Shown: positions 9,027 through 21,479 of the stretch, in pieces
Position numbering within the stretch: the first letter of the stretch is position 1
How the letters are laid out: the number at the start of each line of letters is the position of its first letter
Origin: Begonia masoniana
Lineage: Eukaryota > Streptophyta > Magnoliopsida > Cucurbitales > Begoniaceae
Direction of reading: 5' to 3'
Length of the DNA: 64,000 nt
NCBI GenBank assembly: GCA_022432975.1
Contig: CM039502.1
Location: 9,839,151 to 9,903,150 of the forward strand
The notes under the pieces: model-generated
Told to the model about the DNA's origin: nothing
The model's database searches: none
What the model saw: only the letters and a program-made list of their open reading frames with translations
Position numbers and translations under genes: made by a program

Positions 9027-11551
9027 TGTAACACCCAAAATAACGACCAGGTAATTTCCTTAACCGTTTTAACGGTCGTGTTTAATTAATTTTTCTCGGT
9101 TTAGAATTTTATGCCGAGCTTAATTAATTACGTGTGGATTTAAGCTAGGTTGAGTGGCAAAGCTGTAATAATGGAGATTTTTGACCGGTATTTAAAGAAA
9201 ATGGAAAAGGGTTCAAACTTCATTTAAACCACTGTAGCCGACATCTTCTACTCTCGGCGATTTCTTCTTTCCAAAGCTCTTGCTCTCTGCTTTCAGCATA
9301 CTCTCTTCGACGATAGGTTTTCTCTGCCACTACTCGTCTACTCTGTGCCTGAGGTATGCATTAGGCAATGTAGCTATCTGTTAGTTTATTAGCCCTGTTT
9401 TCTACTCGACATTGGGGTTTTGGATTTTCCAATGGCCGACTAATAATAAGAACATTTGAAATCTGAGAGTGGGAATGCTTTTATCAAATCGATTTTGGAC
9501 ATTTATAACAACCACCCCTGAGTAATCGTTAATCGAATCTGTCTGTTCTGGGATTTGGATTTCAAACTGCACAGGGTATTAGACTAAGGATTCGGGAATG
9601 ACTTTAGCTATTAAATCCTAGGATAACTTGAGATTAGAACTATTAGGATTTTGTTTTAACTACTGCAATGTAAATGTTTTAGGTGAAGAAGTTTGAAGAG
9701 AAAGGAGCTCAAGTGCTAAGGAGACTAGGTAAGTGAATGTATAGGATTTCCGGCCAATAGGGCCCTACATCACAAGGATGCTAGATAGTAACTGATATGA
9801 CGATTAGAGGTTATTATGCTACAGTCTAGTATTTGTGTTGACGTTTAGTTTGATGGTAAGCTTTCATACTAGATGAATGTTCTGTTCTGTAGCTTGAATG
9901 AGTTAAGAATTTCCATGTTCATGCATTATCAATGTTTTATGCACATGAAAATGTTTTAAAAGCATGTTTTCTCATGAACAAGATAAGATGATAAAATCCC
10001 TGCAACGTGGTTGAGTGAGGGTTGGGGACGGTTCGGCATATGTCACAGTCCAGAGAAGGACATATGAATACGACCCGCAGTAGGGACCATGATCAAACTC
10101 ACTGTCGAACCCCCTTTACCGGCACAAATCCTCTCTCATTCAACACAACGTAAATGATGAATATGAACAATGATTATGAACAATGATTACGAATGATGAA
10201 TATGAACAATGATTATGAATGATGAATATGAACAATGATTATGAACAATGATTACGAATATGATTCATGATTATGGGTGATGATTATGAACAAGAAAAGA
10301 CTTATGACCATGTATTTCTCCGAAATATGCATTCATGCATTCATGTTATTGATGCATTCCTTACTAAGCATTAGGCTTATAGATGAACCTTATGATGTAG
10401 GTGAAGAGTTAATAGGTGAGGATTCCCAATCCCAAGAGAACGTTTAAAGCTGGTTGCTGGAGGATGCTCAGTGTGACAGTGCAAGGCTGGATAGGCGATT
10501 AAGTTCCCTGGTTATGCTCATAGTAAGTCAGAAAAGTTTACGATGAACAGATGACTAAATAGAACAGAATTTCTCATAACAATGATATTCGGATTTAAAG
10601 GGTTTGTCGTTAGAGTCTGAATACGATTTTAAAGATTATTGAACGGTTTGTTTTGCTTAAGCCTTCCGCTATGCGTATTTTAGATGAGTTTATGAATTTT
10701 ACTCTTTGAGGTTTATGGTTACTAAGTTATGATTCGGGTGAGTTGTGGTGATTTCCATTGGATGAAGTTGTTAATGATTATAGTGTTTTCTGCCGGGTGA
10801 CAGAAGCTGGATAAGGCAATCATCCGGCTGACGTCATCGGCAGATGTAGAGTGTCTAAGCCATCGGATGATGAGAGTGTTATTTTGTCATCTAGTGATCG
10901 GCAGATGTAGTGTAATAAGTCACCGGATGATGAGGATGTAATTTGTCGTCTAGCGTTCGGTGGATGAAGTGTATTTCCTCATCGGATGACGTAATTGATA
11001 TTTTGTCATCTAGCATTTGGTGGATGAAGTGTATTTCCTCACCGGATGAAATAATTGGTATTTTGTAGTCTAGCATTTGGTGGATGAAGTGTAATTCTTC
11101 ACCGGATGATGTAAATGTTAATTTGTCGTCTAGTGACCGGATGATGTGAGTATTTTCTTGTCGTTTAATGTTCAGGTAATGTTTTGAATCAGTCACGTGA
11201 GGCACACATGTCCACTGGTCGATGTAGGGTAAATATGAACATCTAGTGGAGAATGTTCGGGACCGGGTGATGTCTTTAATTAGGCACGTGCAATGCCCGT
11301 GACCACCGGTCGATGTCTGTTGCTGGTTGAGATCAGATGTGTCGCGTGGCGGGCACGTGATCATCGGTCGATGTGAGTCTATAACTCTATCGGTAGATGC
11401 AGATCAAGAGATGTTTGAAAATAAAAAAAAGAGGGAAAACAAAGAGGGAATAATATTAACACTAATAATGAACAAGGTGTATGGAAGTAAGAATCAAATG
11501 ATTAAGAGATTAAGTAATGAATTGTGTGGCGATTCCATTGGGGTCGTTACA
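9027..11551 (+). repeat. Element C right (3') LTR, complete
   Basis: TGTAACACCC...GGGGTCGTTACA, 2525 bp. A CT-rich region near 9240-9330 may be the 5' end of the transcript. Intron-like segment: donor GTAAGT at 9729, CTTACTAAGC near 10361, acceptor GATGTAG/GTGA at 10400 (672 bp). Two tandem arrays, about 10150-10280 (inside that segment) and 10940-11140. No protein gene in it. Confidence 0.9.
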
Positions 11552-12562
11552 TCTCCAATCACAACCCTAGGTAAGATTCTATAGTTTTCGAACGTTAGAT
11601 TTTTGTTTTTGCGGAGTTATACGGTTAGGGTTTCGTTAGAGTTTTGTTAAAAACATGAAATAAGATTTGAAATCGATAGGTTTGCCGTGATTATGGCTCT
11701 ACTGGGCGTATTTATGGTCGTTTGTAAGAGTTATTGAATTAATGAGGGTTGTTGAGGTTTTTGGTGGTTGGAGGTTTTAAAAACTCCATTAATGGAGGTT
11801 TAGAAATTCACGAGCATGAATTGCTCGATAAAATACCTCAACGAGTTAAATTAGAGTTTTAGGAAATTTTCTTTAGCTAGGAATTTTGTAGTTTTCGAAA
11901 CTCAATGGTTTAGACTCGATTTTAACGATGGTTGTTGTGAATTGTCATAAGTGAACAACGCTCGTGGACGGAGCTTAAATTGCAACGGACGCTAGGTAAG
12001 TCTTCGTGACTTGTTTGGCTGATCCGGCCTATACCTTGGATGAGCTTTGTTGATCGAGGATAATTGGTGAAATTCTTGTTTAGTGTGGGATGGAAAGGCA
12101 GTTAAGATAATTGTATGTTAGAACTTTTTTTTTATTAGGTTCTATGTATTGTGCGCTTTTCTTTATGTTTATGCTCAAATTCATGTTCATGCATCATGTT
12201 TTATGAACCGGCATGAAAAATGAATTTCTGCATATGTTTTCATGAAAAGAAACGCCTAATGAAAAGATATAAAATGCACGTAATCCCGGTCACGTTGAGG
12301 TGGGGTTCAGACATGGCTGTCCTAAGAGGAGGAGCATGTTTTCCCCCTGCAGATGGAAAGGGCTATCTAACCGCGAGATGTGCCCTCTCTATCTGGTAAG
12401 TCAACCCCCGGTGACACCTCCCGCTATGTAACTAAATAATGAAAATGAAATGCATGTTTTTACAAACCTCACACGCATAGCATGCATTTACATTTACGTA
12501 GATTTACTGAGCCTTTAGCTCATAGGTTATTTCTATGGTGTAGGTGACTGTGATACAGGTGA
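11552..12562 (+). mobile_element. Family-B solo LTR (B1), middle part, before element D
   Basis: Aligns with the LTRs of element B from CTAGGTAAGATTCT onward (compare 34994 and after). Holds the palindrome CTCCATTAATGGAG (about 11785), the stem GAGCATGAATTGCTC, donor AGGTAAGT at 11996, TTTACTGAGCCTTTAGCTCA (about 12503-12522) and acceptor GTAG/GTGA at 12543 (548 bp). The first roughly 550 bp of the LTR are missing at the element C junction. It resumes at 22646. Positions 12558-12562 are the GGTGA target copied by element D. Confidence 0.85.
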
Positions 12563-14725
12563 TGTAACGACCCCAACCCCGTAGGGCCGTCACAGGACTT
12601 GACTTTACATTGACATAACCTTTACCTAAGCCCTCGTGTTATCGAATAAAATTTTTCATTTTTACTTAACACTTTAAAAGAAAACGGACTTAGACAATTG
12701 ACCCACCTCTAACAACCTTTAGGGTCTAACTTTGACTTAAACATTTTGAGCGTAAAACATTTCGACTTTTAAAACATTTAAAACTAGACTAAAACCATTA
12801 ATAACTTAAAACAATTAACAATTAAAGTAAGATCAATTAAAACAAAACACTCATTCATCGATCATTAAAACACGACACTAATATAACCTATACTTTCGGG
12901 AAGAACTCAAGAAAACGAACTGCATGGATCGCTCTAAAAATCGAGCGTATCCTTACCTGTTTTAAAATAACCAAACAGTTCAAAATAACCAAACAGTTCC
13001 AGTATATTTCTCCAAAATAAAGACTTCACATTTTAGACATTCTATTACCACATCATACACATCAAAAACTCTACTTTCATACGTTTTTCTATCAAAACCA
13101 ATCGATCGACATACGTAACGTTTTCATACCTTCATCAATCACATTTCTATACACATACATAAAACCTCCAAATCATTCCCTAACCAAAATAGACTCCTAA
13201 CTCATACTAACCACGGACACATACTAACCACGGTCGGAATCGCCCTAACAATATTGCCGGGTTGCCACCATGGTCGTACTCCTCCAACTGCGTCCATGAT
13301 CCTAGCATGCTCATGAAATCACACCGTACCTGTTCTTCTGCACCTACATCACAGAACTCAAACTATAAGCCTAATGCTTAGCAAGTAGTGACTATATGAA
13401 TTTAAAACATTTTGCTTAACATATGCAGTTTCTACTGTTTCGTTTCTGTCTTATTCTTACACATTCTTTATCTTATTACTGGGTGCTTCTTTACATGCTA
13501 GATCAAGGTGACACACCTCACGGTCCACCTCACGGGACGGCCAACCTCGACCTAGAAAAGTGACACACCTCATGGTCCACCTCTCGGGACGGCCACTCAC
13601 GTAAAGCGGGGGAAAAGGAGGCACACCTCACGGTCCACCTCACGGGACGGCCAACCTCAACCCCACCTTCCATTCTTTCTTACGTACTTTATCGTTTCGT
13701 TCTCAACATTTCACATCCTACTGTATCATTTTGTAAAAGCATGGAAATTCGTTTTCGTTTCGTTTTCGTATCGTAAAACCATGATGCGTGCTCTACTATA
13801 CATAAAAAATAAAACACACATGCATACAAACCTACCGAACTGTGATGTAGGCCCGAAGGCAAATGCACTTACGTACACTACTTACCTGGCGTCCTTAGCA
13901 ATTTGTCTCTGTCTGAAACCTTAACCGTGGAACCTGAAAAACCTAAATATCAAAATATTGCATTAGAACTCGCTCGGCATAACTGAACTCTCATTTTGTG
14001 AAAACATCTTAAACTACTATTTCTAGCCTAATCCAACTAAAATCTAACTAAACGGACCACTATTTTGGGTTTGGTAAAACCGACCCGAAACTTCGAACGC
14101 GCGTAACTTTTGCGTCGGATATCGGAATCGAACGATTCCAGCGGCCACGTGCTCCTCTAATAACCTATTTTAATCTGCCAAAACGAATTTCAAAACAAAC
14201 AACCGTAGTTAGGTCAATTTAGGCAAAACTCGATTCTACCCTTTCCCGGAATTTTCCCCCTTTTCGATTTTTCATCAATCCACACTCATTTCCTCACCAA
14301 TCGACCACATATACCTTCAATTAACAATATCTAACCAAAAATCCCGAGGCATCAAGCAAAACCCGAAATGCCCTAAATCGGGCTTCACTGATTTTTGGTC
14401 AAATTGAGCTCACCATTGCTCGGCAACCATCGCCGGCATTAAGCTCGGCCATTTGACGCAGAAAGCAACCAAAAACGGCCGGTGATCGGAGCTCAATCGA
14501 GCTCGCCACGCACAGCCACAAACCGAGCAAGAACAGGGAGCTTACCGTTATGTTTGCGCGCGAAGACGGCCGGAGCCCCTTGTCGCCGTTGTCTGGCCGG
14601 AGAACGGCGAGAAATCACCGGTGTGGCTGTCGGAGGGACGTCGATCGCCTCCCTCGTCTCTCATCGGCGTCGGGCTCGAGCTCGAACAACAGAATGGCCT
14701 TCGGGCCATTATGTTGTTTTATGTT

Positions 14726-14783
<58 letters not shown>

Positions 14784-15015
14784 GTAATCTTAATTTTAAT
14801 TCCTATTAAAACATCAATATACCGTTCTGCCCTTCCGTAAATTCCGTTCTTAATTATAACCCACGGCTTAATTTCACTGGAAATACCCGAATCTAAATTA
14901 ATTAACCAATTAGGTTAACCAAACTTATTCACTTTTCTTTTAAGTTACTTAAAACAATTATTTATTAAACAATTACCTATCATTTTATTTTCTCTTAAAA
15001 ATCCCGGGTGTTACA
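12563..15015 (-). repeat. Element D 3' LTR (2453 bp)
   Basis: Full-length LTR. Minus-strand landmarks: hairpin 14685-14718 with CGAA loop; conserved core about 14070-14215; intron-like donor at 13885 and acceptor at 13344 (542 bp) with GCTAAGCATTAGGCT upstream of the acceptor. Within the intron lie GGTCCACCTC(A/T)CGGGACGGCC units (13528, 13576, 13639). An ATT/TAA microsatellite is at 14725-14783. Small open frames near 14480-14840 come from the GC-rich stretch and the microsatellite. Confidence 0.88.
14725..14783. repeat. (TAA)n microsatellite in element D LTR
   Basis: About 19 TAA units, repeated at 22350-22408 in the other LTR. Both tracts sit just outside the conserved hairpin. Confidence 0.95.
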
Positions 15016-15456
15016 TCCTTCCCTCCTTAAATGAAATTTTGTCCTCAAAATTGTTGCTTAGTCATTTCTCTTATTTCTCACTCCAATGCTACCACCGTAA
15101 TTACTGTTACAATTCTAAATCTTGATTACTCTAGGGCCTCAATCACTCATCGGGTAACGAAAATTCCTAGATCCCCAAAGTTATGATTCTCTTAACTATG
15201 CCTTTTGTAACTCAATCACTTATACGTCCATTGCTTTCAATTACTCACCCTCACATTACCTAAGTAATTATACTATCAATACAATCTCGACACTCCTTTA
15301 GTCTAAATAAATCATCGACATTGACAGCTTCGTACGTCTACAAAGTTCCAAGTCCTCCTAGTTAGGCACTCAAGCACTAAATTGTCTATGCGTCCAACGA
15401 CTGCCACTTAACCAATCTTGGATTAGACGCTCAAATTCTTCTATTTTAACTTCAAT
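15016..15456 (-). other. Element D, 3' internal region with polypurine tract
   Basis: TCCTTCCCTCCTTAAATG at 15016-15033 is the polypurine tract read on the minus strand. It is followed by ATTTTGTCCTC, the plant gypsy signature 'GAGGACAAAAT' before the tract. The remaining 400 bp are AT-rich with no recognisable pol. Confidence 0.75.
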
Positions 15457-15461
15457 CCTAG

Positions 15462-18400
15462 TGTAACACCCGAGTTTTCGGGTTTCCGCTCCAAGGCTAT
15501 TTTGGTAAATAAGTAAATTAGGTCCGTTTTGCGAGCGGATAGTTTTATTAGGACCCTAGAAATTTACGGGAATTTGTAGAAGAATAAGTGAAATTTTAGA
15601 AACACAAATCAAGAAGAGTAATGTTAGAGTTCCCGTTTTAACCTTTTAGTATGTTAAATCGTAAAAATAGCAAAATAAGTCCGTTTTGTGAACGGTGAGT
15701 TTTGTTAGAACTCTAAGATTAAATTGGAATATTTGGAGAAATAAGAAAATTGCAGAGAAACCGAATCGATTGACTAATTAAAGAAATAGTTTTAGTTTAT
15801 TATAATTATTATTATTTTTATTATTAATTTTATTAATAATAAAAATCAAACAACAGAATGGCATCGCCATTCTGTTGTTCGAGCTCGACGCCGAAGGAGG
15901 GCAGCAAGCAGGGGAGACGAGGGAGCGCGATCGACGGCCACCACCGGCGTTTTCCGACGCCCTCCGGCCAGACGACGGCGGCGAGCATGGTCCGGCCGAC
16001 TTCGCGCACTAAACCGACGGTATGGCTCGGTTTTCTCCCTCTTTTTCGGCTCGGTTTGGGGCTGGCGGTGGCGAGTTCGATTGAGCTCCGATCGCCGGCC
16101 GTTTTCGGTCACCTCCGGCGTGGGTTTGCCAACCCTAGGGCCGACTATTGTTGATTGACCGTGTTGAGCTCAATGTGAGCTGAAAACAGTGAAGCCCGAT
16201 TTAGGGCACTCGGGTTTTGCTTAATGGAACTTCGATTTTTGATTAGTTTATTCTAATTGAGTGTATATATGGTCGATTGGTGAAGAAATTGATAGAATTT
16301 GATGAAAAATCAAAAAGGGGAATTTTGGGAAAAAGGAGCAGATTCGGGTTTTGCCTAAATTGACCTAGCTCCGGTCATTTGTTTTAAAATTTCTTTTGGC
16401 AGATTAAAATAGGTTATTAGAGGAGTACGTGGCCACTGGAATCGTTCGATTCCGATAACCGACGCAAAAGTTACGCGCGTTTGAGTTTCGGGTCAGTTTT
16501 TATCGAACCCAAATTAGTGGCCATTTAATTAGGTTTTAGTTGGATTTGGCTAGAGACTTAGTTTAAGTTTAGAGTTTGTTTATTTAGGATCGGTTTTAAT
16601 GCCTTAATTGTGAAATGCTTTAGGTGGAGACGACTTTTGGACAGTGCTCGGCTAGCTACGGACGCCAGGTAAGTGGATGTTAGGTTTCCGGCCCTTAAGG
16701 CCCTACATCGTGGCAACGTTAGGCTTTACTATTTTGATGATGATTTTCTGATTGTGGGGATTAATGAGTCGGGTAGCTTAGAATGTTAGTTGTTTGAGAA
16801 GTCTGTTGAGAATAGTATATGTCTATGTATGTTGTGAATTGTTTGAGGATATGTTTTGATGATATGTCGTATATAGATCTCTCATGCATCATGTTTTAGA
16901 AAATGTACGAAAATGTTTTAGCATATGATTTCACGATTTAAACGTAGAAACGACAACGATGTAAAACGAAAATGTAAAGTGTCTGAGGGAAGTGGTTCAC
17001 CCCTCAGATGTAAATTGTGGAACGTCCAGAAAATGTAAAGTGTCTGAGGGAAGTGGTTCACCCTTCAGATGTAGATTGTGGAAACGTCAATATGAATGAT
17101 GAAACGAAACGAAACGAATATGAATGATGAAACGAAACGAAACGAATATGAATGATGAAACGAAACGAAACGAATATGAATGATGAAACGAAACGAAACG
17201 AATATGAATGATGAAACGAAACGAAACGAATATGAATGATGAAACGAAACGAAACGAATATGAATGATGAAACGAAACGAAACGAATATGAATGATGAAA
17301 CGAAACGAAACGAATATGAATGATGAAACGAAACGAAACGAATATGAATGATGAAACGAAACGAAACGAATATGAATGATGAAACGAAACGAAACGAATA
17401 TGAATGATGAAACGAAACGAAACGAATATGAATGATGAAACGAAACGAAACGAATATGAATGATGAAACGAAACGAAACGAATATGAATGATGAAACGAA
17501 ACGAAACGAATATGAATGATGAAACGAAACGAAACGAATATGAATGATGAAACGAAACGAAACGAATATGAATGATGAAACGAAACGAATATGAATGATG
17601 AAACGAAACGAAACGAATATGAATGATGAAACGAAACGAAACGAACATGAATGACGAAACGAAACGAAATGAATATGAATGATGAAACGAAACGAAATGA
17701 TTATGTACGATGAAACTGTAGAAACTGCATATGTTAAGTAAAATGTTTTAAATTCATATAGTGCATCCCCTTACTAAGCATTAGGCTTAATGTATATGTT
17801 GTATGATGTAGGTGACAGGTTGAAGGTGAGAGTTCCTCTCGAGGACAAAGAATAGGTGGTTGACGGATGGTGCTCGTGGCGACGGGGTGTGTTTTGGCAA
17901 GGTCTGATGTCTATTGTTGTGCTCCGAGTGATTTTGGGTAATTAATGTGAACTTGGATTAAATGTTAAAAATGTGAGGGATTTTAGGGTGTATATTTAAG
18001 TTTAATATTCAGAAAATTTTATAGAGGATATAGGTTTGAAGTAGTACTATTTTGAATGATTCGTTAATGTATGTCCTTGGTGATGTTTTAGGAAATTTTG
18101 TGCTTATGCTCGATGTTGTTTTAAGGATTTGATTAGGTGTTGTTTGTGAAAGTATGAAAATGTTTAAGTATGTGGATTAGATGTTTGATAGAAAAATGTA
18201 TGAATAGTCGAGTTTTGATGTATATGTAGTGGTAGTAGAACGTTTAGAATGTGGAGTTTTAATTTTAGAAATATACTGGAACTGCTTGGTTATTTTTAAA
18301 ACAGGTAAGGATATGCTCGATTTTTAGAGCGATCCACGCAGTTCGTTTTCTTGAATTGTCCGAAATTGTAGGTTATATTAGTGTCGTATTTTGATGATCG

Positions 18401-18666
18401 ACGAATGAGTGATTTTAAGGGATTTCAACAATCCGAGACTTCAATTTAATGGTTTAGAAGTCGAAACGTTATGAGTGATATAAAAAGAAAAATTTACGTG
18501 GTTACGACAGTTTAAAGTTAAGGTTACGTTAGGGTTAGTTTGTTTAAGGGTTTTGGGTTATGTTTAAAGTAAAAATGAAAAAGTTTATGCGAAAAATACG
18601 AGGGCTTAGGTAATGATTATGTCACGGCAAGTCCGTGGCAGCCCTGATCGGGTTGGGGTCGTCACA
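15462..18666 (+). mobile_element. Solo LTR E (3205 bp) inside element D
   Basis: TGTAACACCCG...GGGGTCGTCACA flanked by a perfect CCTAG duplication (15457-15461, 18667-18671); no internal region, so a solo LTR left by LTR-LTR recombination. Holds a perfect 14-bp stem hairpin (15849-15879), the conserved core (about 16380-16520), donor CAG/GTAAGT at 16669, TTACTAAGCATTAGGCTTA near 17772, and acceptor GATGTAG/GTGA at 17811 (1143 bp). The large intron is due to the 28-bp array. Confidence 0.93.
17090..17700 (+). repeat. 28-bp tandem repeat in solo LTR E
   Basis: About 21 copies of a 28-bp unit built from AACGAAACGAAACG plus AATATGAATGATGA, nearly identical, one copy shortened by an AACG unit near 17580. 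Because 28 is not a multiple of three, all frames cycle; the 196-residue minus-strand open frame here is an artefact of the repeat. Confidence 0.97.
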
Positions 18667-18671
18667 CCTAG

Positions 18672-20330
18672 TCCTTCCTCGAACGGAATTCAATCGGTTC
18701 TCTACTTCTCTCATACCTCATCCATTCAACGCATCTAAAACATCATAATTTCTCAAAGCTTCATCTATTGCTTAATACTAAGGACCTATTACATAGCCTC
18801 CTTATACTATTTCCTTCTATTCTAAGTCCTCCTCTACCTTACTATCTCATTTCTAATCCATCACACACATCCTTTACACCCATGGACAACGGGCATTCAT
18901 GACGTTCCATTAGTCACTATAACACGATCCTAGTACTCAGGGCTCTCAATACTTAAACCTATCCCTTTTTCTTTCAAAGTATTCTCTAAGTTTCTATACC
19001 TATGTCTATAATGCTCGATTTATCCAACTTTCACCTCGGTTGTCACCAAACAATATCAAACTCTCAGTCTTACTAATTAATTACACTATTCACCCAATGC
19101 CTTAAATGGTGCATAAACACTTTGACATAGCTTACGAGTCGGATCTTTCCTAAACCTACAGGCTTATCTTCACTTCTAGGTCCACTTGCACAATCCCCGT
19201 GCAACTTTCTATCCTTTCATCCAATATTTTCTAAATTCTTCAACATCACAAACCTTTAATGTTTCACTTTTATTTTGACCATTCGCTTATTCCAATAAAT
19301 CTATTCATTTACCCTTATGACATTGTCCAAAAATCTACCTAATCGCCAATTCTATCTTACCTCACATAGTCTCCATTTTCCTCCATCCATGAACTAAGAA
19401 CCATCCCTCACGGTATGAATCTTTTATATAGGCTAACATCCATATCCTCGATCAACAATCTTCTAAAGACTTTATGTTCCTCAAGTTGGAATTTACGTTC
19501 CATACCTAAGCTTATTTATCCTAACCCTAGCTACTTACGAAATTGTTGGCTTTTACTTTGTTACATAGTAGCCAAACCCTTGAAATTCTCTAACTTAACC
19601 TCATCCTTAATGCATTTGACCATCCTCCTCATTCAAAAGTTCATATGTTTCCTCAAATCTCACACCACTAAATACTTAAATGCTAACCTTCTTATTTTAA
19701 CTCTCAATTAAACCTAAAGGCCTTTACACTTACTCTTATAAATCTATACACAATTCTAAATCTATCCAACCACCATTTTTCACCTTACGTCGCTTAGTCT
19801 CTAATTTCTTCATTAAAAGAAATTCCCAATATTTTCATAGATCGCACATCGCTAGATTCTGATGAATTAAATCTCAACTTCTAACCTTCATTCTTATCTA
19901 GCAATCCTCTCTTTCCTAGCTCTTAACTTCGCAATATCAATTACACTTCTCCTCCAAGGCTCCAACACTTGTAAAAATATCTATTTTCACATAAGGTTTT
20001 CACTAAGATTTACTAGCTAATGAATTTTTCTATTTGATCTTCAAAATTCAGGTTCTAAGTGTTCCCCCACACTACTCCACAACAATTTGCCTAATAACTT
20101 TCTTATTTTCTCAAAAAAAAAAAAAAACAAAATTTGGGTCATAAGTATTCAACGCAATTCTTTACATCAATTCCTCTAACGGCTTCCTTGTTAGCAAACT
20201 TGTTGCAGGTAATTTACACCCTTAATCCGAACCTCCTTGCCATCCTAAGTCCTCAAGTCTAATTCACATCCACCACCAACTCCCACACGATTATATTCTA
20301 ACATTTCTACGTTAGTATCTCCTATAAATA
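18672..20330 (-). other. Element D, internal region without recognisable pol
   Basis: 1.66 kb of AT- and pyrimidine-rich sequence between gag and solo LTR E. I found no RT, RNase H or integrase motif on the minus strand and no gene on the plus strand. It is either unrelated filler, as in large non-autonomous elements, or pol decayed beyond recognition. Confidence 0.55.
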
Positions 20331-21443
20331 ATTAAAATGACACGTACCTGTAACTACAGTAGGCTGCTCTTCATTGTTTGCACTTCTGAGGGAGAAGATC
20401 TTTGGAGATACACTTGTGGGTCCCTTGTTCCGTGTCGGGCAGTCCCTGGCAAGATGGCCCATCCTATTGCAAACAAAACACGGCCCTTTACCTTTCTTCG
20501 GACAATTCCTGGAGAGATGTCATATCTCTTGACACTTGAAACACCTTCCTAGATTCTTCCTTGGGCAGTCCATAGAAATATGACTTTGCTCATTACAATT
20601 AAAACATCGGCCCGAACCTGCCTTGCACACCCCATCATGGAACTTCTTACATGTTGGGCATTGAGGGAACTGCGAATAACCAGAGGCACGCTTTCCATTT
20701 CCTTGACTAATTTCCTCATCACTCATCCTTTTTGTGCCCCTCGGTAGTTGTTGTTCTTCATCACTCTGTTGAGTTGTAATTTCTCTAAAGGGCTTCTTCG
20801 ACGCTTCTCTTTGTTGCTGAAGCTTCATCTCGATGTCATCAAGTCCAAGAGCTCTTTCCACTATTTTATGATAAGGCACGTCTTCATCATCCACCGTCAT
20901 CACCCCTTTCTAAATTTCTAGTTTCAAACCTTGTACAAATTGGTGAATTTTGTCCTCCTCCTCATAGATCATATATCCGGCATATCGAGATAGCGAATCA
21001 AACCTTCGCACATATTCAGCCACCGTCCCAGTTTGGCGCAATTTTGTGAACTCCACCTTCTTACTAGCCCGAAGAGTGCGACTGAAATACTTATTATAGA
21101 ATACTGTTTTGAACCTTTCCCATCTCATAACTCCCACATCAGTAGTAGCTTTAATCGTATCCCACCAAAATATAGCATCCTTCTCTAAATTAAATGTTGC
21201 ACACGTCACCTTGTCGGCTTCCTCCACTTTTGCATAGGCAAACATACTCTCAATCTTACGGATCCACTCCTCGGCGCAAGTAGGGTCCGAAGACTGTCCA
21301 TCGAATGTCGGGGGCCTAAGCCGCCTAAACCTTTCTCCACCTTGGTCCTGAGAATCGTTGCCCTGTCCACTTCGATTCAACAAAACCCTTATCTGTTCTG
21401 ACTGTTGGCGTAATATGTCCATAAACTGGCTATTGGGATCCAT
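20330..21443 (-). pseudogene. gag: Gag of element D with four zinc knuckles, two stops
   Basis: Starts ATG 21443 (MDPNSQ). Gag core FDGQSSDPTCAEEWIRKIE and IFWWDTIK, then FVQGLKLEI followed by a TAG near 20907; the frame goes on (VDDEDVPYHKIVERAL). A CPTCKKFHDGVC half-knuckle and CCHC knuckle CFNCNEQSHISMDC follow, then CFKCQEI, a TGA at 20520-20522 where a glycine is expected, HLSRNC, and one more knuckle CFVCNRMGHLARDC near 20440-20480. It stops near 20330 with no protease. The C and B elements have one full knuckle each, so the extra knuckles are an expansion. A nucleic-acid-binding coat protein in origin; now broken. Confidence 0.85.
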
Positions 21444-21479
21444 TCAGGTTACTTAAGTACTCGTGGCATTTTCTTGTAC

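Larger units (their letters stand above)
2441..11551 (+). mobile_element. Element C: Tekay/Del-like Ty3/gypsy retrotransposon, nearly intact
   Basis: LTR (2441-4400, 5'-truncated), primer site, gag-protease-RT-RNase H-integrase in one frame, polypurine tract, LTR (9027-11551). The two LTRs are close to identical over their shared length, apart from a few substitutions and small indels, so the insertion is young. The left LTR lacks the first roughly 574 bp found in the right one, so the left flank and target duplication are lost; at the right the flank continues as the LTR of family B. Only two in-frame stops interrupt the polyprotein. Confidence 0.9.

Noticed and set aside
14482..14840. GC-rich open frames, one ending in a poly-Ile or poly-Asn tract (also 22208-22465)
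   Set aside because: GC-rich LTR leader followed by a TAA microsatellite; the same in both LTRs of D.
17058..17648. 196-residue minus-strand open frame with SFRF/HHSY repeats
   Set aside because: Produced by the 28-bp tandem array in solo LTR E; no codon signal beyond the repeat.
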